A DNA stretch of 64,000 nucleotides from NCBI GenBank assembly GCA_021613535.1, contig CP075492.1, positions 3,906,001 to 3,970,000 on the forward strand, given 5' to 3'. Both the position numbers and the translations under genes were made by a program. This document shows positions 55,934 through 64,000 of the stretch, piece after piece (the stretch's first letter is position 1; every line of letters starts with the position of its first letter). This stretch comes from Adineta vaga. Taxonomy: Eukaryota; Rotifera. The notes beneath the pieces are model-generated. The model ran no database searches. It saw only the letters and a program-made list of their open reading frames with translations, and had not been told where the DNA came from.

Positions 55934-56269
55934 TCAATCGCGTTTATTCGATGTTGATTTAGATCCTTTTTTACTTTCACCTGGGACATATTCACCACGA
56001 AGAGCTGCACCTACACTCTTGTGTCGTCGTTGTCTACTCATGTAAAGAAAAACAGCTATTGCAATTGAGAATGCTAAAAACATGAACCAATCTTTGGTGG
56101 CTAAATAGAATTTGAATGAAGAATGAAAGTAAGCAATAAAATAGAAGTAAATCTTACCAATTTCGAAAATGTACGACCATTTTAAAAGACCTGAGTTTGT
56201 TTCAGGCCGAGATGAAGCTGTTGCACGTGCGACATCATCATCATCTTCAATTGTTGCATCGTCTGACAT
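55934..56269 (-). CDS. Small single-pass membrane protein, 92 aa
   Basis: Exons 56269-56158 and 56100-55934. The 57-base intron (GTAAGA...TATTTAG) is a multiple of three with no stop, so an unspliced reading would also be open and give 111 aa with a spurious hydrophobic insert. Spliced, the protein has an acidic N terminus (MSDDATIEDDDD), a short amphipathic stretch (GLLKWSYIFEIATKDW), one membrane helix (FMFLAFSIAIAVFLYM) and a basic, Ser/Lys-rich C terminus (RQRRHKSVG, then GESKKGSKSTSNKRD). Positive charges after the helix suggest the C terminus is cytosolic. I do not recognise the family. The gene ends are close to MPDU1 (100 bases), transcribed in the same direction. Confidence 0.75.
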   Translation of the reverse strand: MSDDATIEDDDDVARATASSRPETNSGLLKWSYIFEIGKIYFYFIAYFHSSFKFYLATKDWFMFLAFSIAIAVFLYMSRQRRHKSVGAALRGEYVPGESKKGSKSTSNKRD

Positions 56270-56369
56270 TTTCTTTCAATTTTTATCTACAATGGAACAG
56301 AAAAAAAGTTTCAAAATCTTGTTTTTCTTTCTTTGATAAACACGGCACAAAAAGAAAAAGAAATAATGT

Positions 56370-57740
56370 TTATTGAATTTTTTTCGTTTGTTGAGAAGTC
56401 GGAGCAGGAGCTGACCAATAATATCCCAATTGAAATATCAGCAATGAATTAGCCAATGTATTCAAGATGTATGTCCAAATAAGTGTTGGATCTCCTGTTT
56501 CTTGAATTGATGTAAAGATTCGTGCGATAGAACCAAAAAATAACATTAACATAGTTATTGCAGAAAGATTGCCCGTCGATTTTTCTGTATATATGCAATA
56601 CGATTGCCATAAACGACTGATTAAACTTAAAACAAGTGATAAACCAGCTAACATACTAACTAATTGAGCTGGAAGTAATTTTTGAAACATTAAAACCGTT
56701 ACAACGCTGCATAAAACTAAATAAGAAAAAAAAAAGATCGAATAATGAACATTATCATAACTTTCTGATTTGAATTTGCCGATGCATTTAGATCGTATTC
56801 GAAAGATTCAAATGAAATTTTATCTCTTTCGAAAAACATATAATTCACGTATTATTTTCGCAGGTCGTTTCTTTGTTTACGAAAAAGATAATTCTCTATC
56901 GATAATGTAAGACTTATCTCAAAGCCGTTTTTTAACGCTCTTCTTGCAAGCATCGATAGACAGGAACATGATTAGATAAGCGCATACCGGAAATGGTAAT
57001 GAAACAGCTGAGTTCTACCTGTCGTTGACATTTTCTATTTGGTCGAGCGAATCTAAAGATTATTATGCGGAAGTCTTTTTTTCCTCGATTTCTAGTCATG
57101 TAATAGTTTTACACCACTGATTGACACGACATGGAAAACATCGAATCACGTTTTCGAATTTCCTTCTCCTATAATTATCAAATTATCTTTCTAATTGAGT
57201 ATACTTCAAAAGCATCTGATTCTTTTCTTACTTATTATCTCCTGAACTTTAAAAACGAAGAAATTCAACACTAGACTATCGTTTATACATTGTATTCTAT
57301 TATTAGACATAAATAAACTTTAATCTATACAAACCTAAATACACAAGAACTGCGAGATATTTTCGCTGATAATAAAGTACCAATAAGATGACTAATATTG
57401 TTTGAATGAATAGAAAATATGAGTCACCATAGGCAGAAAGTGGAAACTCTGATGTATAACCATATGCCATTGATCCAAATATGGCTGCTAACATAATTGT
57501 TTCGGCGAAAACACTTACACCAACACCTGATTTATTCCATTTGATTTTAACAATTTGAGGAAATTTAACCAATAACGAACCAACTAAAATTGCATAGCCA
57601 AGCATTTTGCTTAATAGCATTTTATTACATCCCATATCAAAGAAATGCTGCTTCATCACTAATTCATTATAACAATGAGGTGATAATAAACTTGAGATGA
57701 ACGTTTCAAATGGTGACGAAAATGAATCCATAATACCCAT
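56370..57740 (-). CDS. MPDU1: MPDU1, mannose-P-dolichol utilization defect 1 (PQ-loop protein)
   Basis: Two exons, 57740-57335 and 56716-56370, with a 618-base GT-AG intron, the longest in the window; 250 aa (human 247). Matches to the family are LSKMLGYAILVGSLLVKFPQ (first PQ loop), GVGVSVFAETIMLAAIFGSM, FPLSAYGDSYFLFIQTI, then after the intron SRLWQSYCIYTEKSTGNLSA (second PQ-like loop) and FFGSIARIFTSIQETGDPTL near the C terminus. Several membrane helices; no signal peptide. MPDU1 is an ER membrane protein needed for use of dolichol-phosphate-mannose and -glucose in N-glycan, GPI and mannosylation pathways. It shares pathway context with PIGL and the glycosyltransferase in this window, but they are 43 kb apart and not co-ordinated in any visible way. 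Confidence 0.95.
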
Positions 57741-59016
57741 GTTTAGTTTTCGGATTTTGTCAATGTAAAATTAATCAGTAAATGAATAATTTCTTCACTA
57801 AATACCATACACACGACAGCAAAATGAGAAAACAAATCTAAATGAGTAAACGTGTCTGTATACTTAAACCAACTGGATCTTTCGAAAAAAGATGTCACTA
57901 GACATAATCATATTTCTCCTCATATTTTCATAATTAAATATTCCGTGTATATAATGAAAAAGATTATTTTCGTTTATTTTCTATATCGATTCATATAAAT
58001 TCAATTACTACGATATTTGATGTTTAACTGTTGAATAAAACTTTTATTATTCAATGTTATATCGTCACTTGAAATATTTGCAATATTTGTATATATAAAT
58101 TCACATTTTCCATATGGTCTCATTTAACTTATCATTCATATTCTGATTTTGAAAAGAAACTTTATCATATGAACTTATTAATCCTATCTATTTCTATTCT
58201 ATAATTTAATCATTCATTATTATCCAGGTAGACAATGGGCATTTCATATAGAGAGCATCACATGAATAACGTATTCGATAAAAAATCTTTCATTTTGAAA
58301 AGGAAATCTTTTCCAGACAGGTTGTTTCTTTTTGAGTCCGAATTCAACTCGATACTTTGAAAAAATACATTGATGTAAAAAGCATGTTTTAGCTGAAAAG
58401 GCGGAAATTACATTCTTTACTTAATGGATTTGTTTATTTTGTCTTGAGGAAAAATATTTCGAGAAGAATAGAATAGATTTTTGTCAGTGATGCTGATTAG
58501 TTTCCATCCCCCGATTTGATGAGTGTCGACTGATGAGAGGAAATCTTTTATTTAGTATAAAGAATATATCCAAGGTTTCTTTTCTATTTTAGCCAAAAGG
58601 AGAAAAGAGAAGGTTCTTTTCTAAATGCAATCTTCCTGTTTTTGAATGTCTATATTCATTATTGTCTAGAAAAACGACACACTGTAGTTTTCTTTCCGGT
58701 ATATGTCAATAACTAGTGACTAATATTTTGTCTGAGAAGAGAAATTTATTTTCAATAACTCAAATGATCACGCTTTTGTTCTTTGTCTACTTTCAATTTC
58801 AATTCTCTGCAAATTTTATACAATTGCACAAAAGATAAATTGATTTGATATTGTATTCAAATAAAAGTTAGACAAAAGACAGAATCTAATTGAGAAGAGA
58901 GAAAAAATTATATCCCTATTTGATTAGTCAAGCGCAGGAAGGAAAGAAGAGAAAAGAAAGAAGAAAGAAAACTATATTCTCTTTCTATTTACTTGTTATT
59001 TTCCAAGTTTTGTATA
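57741..59016. other. Intergenic, no gene seen
   Basis: AT-rich region upstream of MPDU1 and of the Ser-rich ORF. Purine-rich AAGAGAG tracts near 58935-58980. Nothing else recognised. Confidence 0.4.
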
Positions 59017-59274
59017 ATGTCATCGACATCTTCTCAAACCTTACCATCATCATCATTACATCGTTCTGATGAGCTCGTTGACTTAACAATATGTTCTACA
59101 CGATCTTCGAATTCAACAAGTTTTGCCCCACTACATCGAACGGTTGAATTAGAAAATCTTCATGATCATATCAATAATGATAATGAACAACAACAACCAC
59201 CAACAGCGTCAAAGAAGATTTTAACAAAATGTTTGACTGTTATAGGAGATGGAAGTGACAAGCAGATAGCCTAG
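59017..59274 (+). CDS. Small Ser/Thr-rich hypothetical protein, 85 aa
   Basis: Single open frame from the ATG at 59017, no signal peptide or helix. The N-terminal half is rich in Ser/Thr (MSSTSSQTLPSSSLHRSDEL, CSTRSSNSTSFAPLHRTVEL), the centre is polar (NNDNEQQQPP), and the end reads KKILTKCLTVIGDGSDKQIA. The composition is that of a disordered polypeptide. LHRxxEL occurs twice (LHRSDELVDL and LHRTVELENL), a possible short linear motif. It lies 356 bases before the guanylate cyclase gene on the same strand. An independent small gene or a first exon of something longer are both possible. Confidence 0.45.
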   Translation: MSSTSSQTLPSSSLHRSDELVDLTICSTRSSNSTSFAPLHRTVELENLHDHINNDNEQQQPPTASKKILTKCLTVIGDGSDKQIA

Positions 59275-59630
59275 TTATTTTCATAAAAACATTTTTCTTT
59301 TGCATCAATAAATATATAAATTATGAAATTGGATCTAGAAATAAAATGAATGCATGCACAAATTATACAATAGAATTTCATTGGAACAAAATACATATAT
59401 TCTCTGAAAAGAAAATATAAGAATAAAATGCTTTTATGTTCAAGAAAATAAACTATAAAAAAATTCGTTTAGCAGATTATTCTTATCTCTGCATGAGAGA
59501 ATATACCTTAGATTTTCTTTCCATAAGAAACTATTTATCTCAAAGATAAGCTTCACTCATTTTCTTTTTTATTCTTTCACAATTATCTCGTAATGAATAG
59601 ATGAAAACTATTTCAGTCGATTAAAACAAA
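59275..59630. other. Intergenic, no gene seen
   Basis: Short spacer before the guanylate cyclase gene. No features recognised. Confidence 0.45.
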
Positions 59631-62529
59631 ATGCTCTATGGAATCTTATTAGAAAGTGCACGTGATGGAATTTGTCTTGGTTATGGTACACAAATATGGA
59701 AAAAGATTGTTCAAGAACTGAACTTTGAACATGAATCATTTACAACACTCGGAAGATATGAAGATAATTTAGTTGAAAAAATAGCGGAATGTAATTTTCT
59801 GTGCGTGTGAATATTCTCGTTTCATTCATTTATTCAATTAGGTTTGGCTGATATTCTTCATGAAGGAACACCAGAATATTATATGCAATTCTTTGGTGAA
59901 TGTTTTGTTCGATTCTTTACAAATTATGGTTATGATAAAATCTTACGCGTAGCTGGAAGACATTTTGGAGATTTTCTTCATTCAATTGATCAACTTCATG
60001 ATTCAACAAAATTTAGTTTTCCACGAATGAAATCTCCATTATTTCATGTACTTGAAGAAGATGAAAATGGTGCACTTCTTCAATATAAGTAAACGATCGT
60101 TCGATGTTTTATATGATATGAATTGAAGATATTTTTAGATCTCGTCGACGTGGTTTCCAACGCTATATCGTTGGCCAATTGAAAGAATGTGGATCACGAT
60201 TTTATAGCGAAGAAATCTATGTTCGAATTCAAGAGGATTTATCTACCAACGAATGTAACTAATGTTCTTTCTTTTTCATGTGGTAAAAAACAAGTCTTTA
60301 ATATTTAGATACACGAATTATCTTTCGTGTTGATTTTAATAATTCGGCAGCAAAAGAAACATCAAAACGTTTTCATAGTATTCCAAATTTACCTGATATA
60401 ACAAGTGACACATTCTTTAAAGTATTTCCATTTTGTGTTCTATTTGACCCATCAATGCGTATAACACATATGGGAAAATCAATAAAAAGTCTTTTCCCAT
60501 TTGATACTGTTGTAAATGGACGTCATCTTGATGAAATCTTTCGACTAATTCGACCAGATATTCCATTAGAATGGAATAATGTAATTGAACCATTTCTTTC
60601 CTAAGCTCTTGTTTATTTGTTTGTTTGTTTTTATCTAGATGCTTAGTTATGGTCGACATATTGTTTTTCTTATGGAAAGTCGAATAGCACTTCGATCGGA
60701 TAAAGGAAATAAATCCAATGACAATTCGATTACGAAAAAGCCGAAAACAACAGCTGGAATGACAGGAAGTTCAGCGATTCGATTGAAAGGACAAATGAAA
60801 TGGATAAGTAGTTGGAATATGATGGTATTTCTGTGTCATCCAATGTATGTTTTCTCTCTTTTTTGTTGAATATTAAATGTAAATGATTTGCTATAGATTA
60901 TCTACAACAGATGAAATGATGAATATTGGATTAACACTTCATGATTTAAATTTCTATGATGGAAGTAGTGAAATTTTAATTGCAGGAATACAACATGCAA
61001 GACAATTACAAGCAGCGATCGATAAGGTATATCAGATTTCGTAAAAAATACGAATTGAAAGACTTATTCGAATCAAATATGTTCAGAATAGCAAAAGAAG
61101 ATTGATTGCGTCTTTTTAGTCTTCATGTTTCATTGATATATTCTTTATATCATACTCAGTCCTGAAATAAGAAGGATTTATAAAAGATTAATATTTCATG
61201 AATTTTAGCAACATGCATGGATATCGAAATTACAAGCAACAAAAGTTGAATTACAAGAATGGCGACGAAAAGGAAAACGTCTTCTTTATTCCATGATGCC
61301 ACGCCATATAGCACAAATGTTACAACAAGGCATCGTAGCTAATTCAATTTGTGAAGTAATTCTTTTGAAAATATTATTGCTGTTCATATTATCAATTTCT
61401 TGATTTGTTTTTAGTCACATAAATTAATCACAGTCCTATTTTGTTACACATTAGACTTTAAAGATGTTATACAAAAATTGTCTCCGAATGAAATCGTACA
61501 AGTAGTGAACCAAATGGTGATTATTTTTGATCAATGTTCTGACAAATATGATGTTTTCAAAGTAGGTGTAATAATATGAGGAGATGAGAATTATATACTT
61601 TTATTAAAGGTTGAAACAAAAGCTGATTCATCTTATATGATTGTTTCGGGTATTCAAGAACGTGCACCACAACGACGAATATCAAGCAGTGTAAGTAGAA
61701 TCCTTTTTCTTTATTCAAACGATTGATTTTTTTGCCTTGTATAGTCTGGTTCAAGTATGCGAAGTTCAATAGGTGGAGATAGTTTAGATGAAGTCTTACC
61801 TGAGATAAAAAATCCACTTGGTTTAAATCAAGCAGAAATTGTTGCTGGACTTGCACTTGAACTATTAAAACAATCGAAAAAACTGATTAATAAAATAAGC
61901 AAATCACCATTCAAAGTTAAAATTGGTTTTCATTCTGGATCAGCTGTTGGAGGTATTGTTGGACATAAAAATTATCAATATTGTCTATTTGGTGACACGA
62001 TCAATACGGTAACTCAAATGTTCGTATCATATGAAGTTTTATTATTTTTCTCATCTAGGCTAGTCGAGTGACAACAACAAGTGACGTGAGTATTTATGTG
62101 AATGTAATTTTGAAACTATCTTCATAATCAATCGTTTAGATTGGTCGAGTTCATTTAAGTTCAACATCATGGGAATTGTTGAAAGATTCTTTATATTTTG
62201 AAACAAGTCCACGAGGACAAATTGAAATGAAGGTATGTTTCTTTTGAAACTAAAACAATAGAACATCTCATTTATATTTGTACTCATAGGGTAAAGGTGA
62301 AATGCAGACATATTGGTTAACTGGGGCCAAAGATGCATATATAGAACATGCATCAATCATAGAATCAAAGAATGAACTTCTTGAAAATGATGTGTTATCT
62401 GATTATCATCCAACAATGTATGAAATGAATGATCGAAAAAGATCATTAGCAAATGTTATTAATAAATTACCAAGTTCATTTGATCAATGTCCATTCAGTA
62501 GTTTTCGACCATCACCTTCATTTATTTAA
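59631..62529 (+). CDS. Soluble guanylate cyclase subunit, beta-like/atypical
   Basis: Thirteen exons: 59631-59790, 59842-60088, 60139-60254, 60309-60580, 60639-60844, 60897-61026, 61209-61355, 61415-61561, 61610-61690, 61745-62008, 62059-62085, 62140-62232 and 62290-62529; 709 aa. The N-terminal haem domain (HNOB) has the proximal His106 in IDQLHDS and the haem-propionate motif Tyr135-x-Ser137-x-Arg139, at almost the same numbers as mammalian beta1. A PAS-like HNOBA region (FKVFPFCVLFDPSMRITHMG) and a signalling helix (LQEWRRKGKRLLYSMMPRHI) follow, then the cyclase domain. There the first metal Asp (normally LFSDIVGF) is Tyr437 (LFCYTLDF). VETKAD keeps Glu477 and Asp481 but with one extra residue. 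YCLFGDTINTASR keeps Cys582, Asn589 and Arg593. Retention of the substrate and transition-state residues with loss of a metal Asp suggests an obligate partner subunit rather than a homodimeric enzyme. Confidence 0.92.
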
Positions 62530-64000
62530 AACTAAAATAAACATAAAATGCACGTTAAATTTGTTCATTGTTGTATTCATTATTGAGGATGTATTCGAAA
62601 GATTTGCGACGATTGTAATTTCGACCTTTCTCAAGAGTATGTATTGACTCAATTAGATTGATTAGCTGCTGGAAAGCTTATTGAAAGCATTAGCAAATAT
62701 TTCATATGATTAGTCTTGAAAAGTTCTACTGTCCAACTGTTGATAAGTCTATAAGCGTTATATGTGTCCATTTCTGATGAAGCATGAGCCTTTCGATATT
62801 AAACGTATCTACATTGATCACGCTATAGTCAGTATAAGAATGTTAAAATTATATTTTCAGCTACAGCTCAACAAATTACTGTCAGCCATTCAAAATGAGA
62901 ATATGTTGACAAGAATGAAAAGGAAAACTACACCACAACAGCATTTCAAAAGTTTCTTTATGTCCTATCGCTAGAGAAAGAGTCACAAAACTCTTCCTGT
63001 TCAAATTCAGTTACTCATCGATGATCTCGCCAATGTACGTCCTGAGCCACTGGTGTTGAAAATAAAGGGGCTCAAGATCACATGAAAATGCACCTCTCAG
63101 CAGGCTCAAAGATGAAATCGAAGATACCGACGACCCTAAGTGAGCTACTATGATGACTTCTAATGGTTTAGCTATTTGTTGGATGCTCTTATTACATTAA
63201 ATTCAGTTGTTAAATTAACACCCTATCTTGTTCAACAAATATTTGGACAGCATCTTCACAGTTTTGTTCTCAATTCTACTGCTTTTAAGAATAATAATAT
63301 CAATTAACATAATGTTCACGCAAGTGAAGAAGGAGATTATAGAATTGATAAATTCTATTTTATAGCTATTAAAACTACTAAGAACAGTACTCTTATTATT
63401 AAATTTGTTAATGTCGATATTTTCAAATTGAGGAATCATTGATATCCTCTTCTGGAATTGCTTATACTTAATCAGCTCATCCAGATGTTGATCCTTCTAC
63501 TGAACGAAACAGAGTAATAAATTCAAATACTGCGTCTATTATTACCTGTTCTGTTCTCCTAATTGATGGAACATATCCAATCATTATTCCTTGTTAGAGT
63601 GGTGTTGGTGTTAATTATTCTTTTTTTAGGTATTGAAAAGTTTTCAGCACATTCTCAATATTTGTTTTATTGACAACAGAAAACTGTCGATAAAATAGCA
63701 TCTCATGATGACACAGGTATATTGTCATTCCTCCTATTCATTCGTGTGTGACCTCTCGCTATTGTTTACTCCTTTTCTCTATATATAAACATGTATTGTA
63801 TTGTGAAGTTGTTACATTCTGAATATGTGAGAAGTAGTTAGCTAGTCGAACAGTTTTTTGTTACAAAAACTTTCTGAACTTTAAGTTTTGCTCTTCTAAG
63901 ATAGACAATCAGGAGATTAGTAATTATATTCATCGAAATTTTATTTTTAGTTTTTCTCTTTCATCTCAAAATAAAATACAAAAAAGAGTATGAAATACAA
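62530..64000. other. Intergenic with possible decayed coding sequence
   Basis: Base composition around 62850-63150 is less AT-rich and frames are interrupted but look formerly coding on the + strand (for example SEEGDYRIDKFYFIAIKTTK near 63320-63380). I cannot name a parent family and no intact gene is present to the window end. Confidence 0.3.

Noticed and set aside
1-64000. CRISPR arrays, bacterial operons, phage genes, insertion sequences, telomeric repeats
   Set aside because: None seen; short GT-AG introns throughout and a eukaryotic gene set rule out a prokaryotic source.

Overview
The window looks like nuclear DNA of a small animal, most likely a bdelloid rotifer. This is an inference from gene content and style, not from a marker gene. 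The sequence is very AT-rich. Nearly every gene is split by tiny GT-AG introns of about 45-65 bp. The genes are typical metazoan ones: TSG101, MPDU1, GCLC, PHGDH, soluble guanylate cyclase, an aminergic-type GPCR and an ELAV-like RNA-binding protein. Alongside them are families common in bdelloids, such as pentapeptide repeats, a CHAP amidase related to glutathionylspermidine/trypanothione enzymes, and tandem families with many broken copies. I rebuilt the gene models by eye from splice signals, phase and family similarity.

Layout. 1-15 kb: 5' part of a secreted CHAP amidase, membrane-anchored pentapeptide protein, EF-hand protein, SEC14 protein, phospholipase B, a broken aldo-keto reductase, a 3.4 kb gene-poor stretch, a GT32-like glycosyltransferase, a PIG-L deacetylase and an unknown multipass protein. 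15-40 kb: a duplicated and decaying block on which three families are interleaved. These are (i) seven copies of an unrecognised four-exon, four-helix membrane protein (four intact, three broken), (ii) an ELO-like elongase (one intact copy, one pseudogene, one relic), and (iii) phosphoglycerate dehydrogenase (one intact gene, two pseudogenes). A secreted repeat protein and a hidden 69-residue gene also lie here. 40-64 kb: a small ORF that looks like an amidated neuropeptide precursor, an ELAV-like protein, an aminergic-type GPCR, GCLC, an F-box protein, TSG101, tRNA-Ala(TGC), a small membrane protein, MPDU1, a Ser-rich small ORF and a 13-exon guanylate cyclase subunit.

There is no operon logic; neighbours are mostly unrelated housekeeping or signalling genes. 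The most informative signals are the candidate neuropeptide precursor (41161-41331, minus), the unrecognised tetraspan family, and patchwork near-identity between live genes and pseudogenes. The last includes 347 bases identical by eye between the intact ELO-like gene and a dead copy 6.5 kb away, as expected of recent gene conversion. Several signalling proteins lack canonical residues: a metal-binding Asp in the cyclase, the Pro of NPxxY in the GPCR, and HxxHH spacing in the ELO-like protein.
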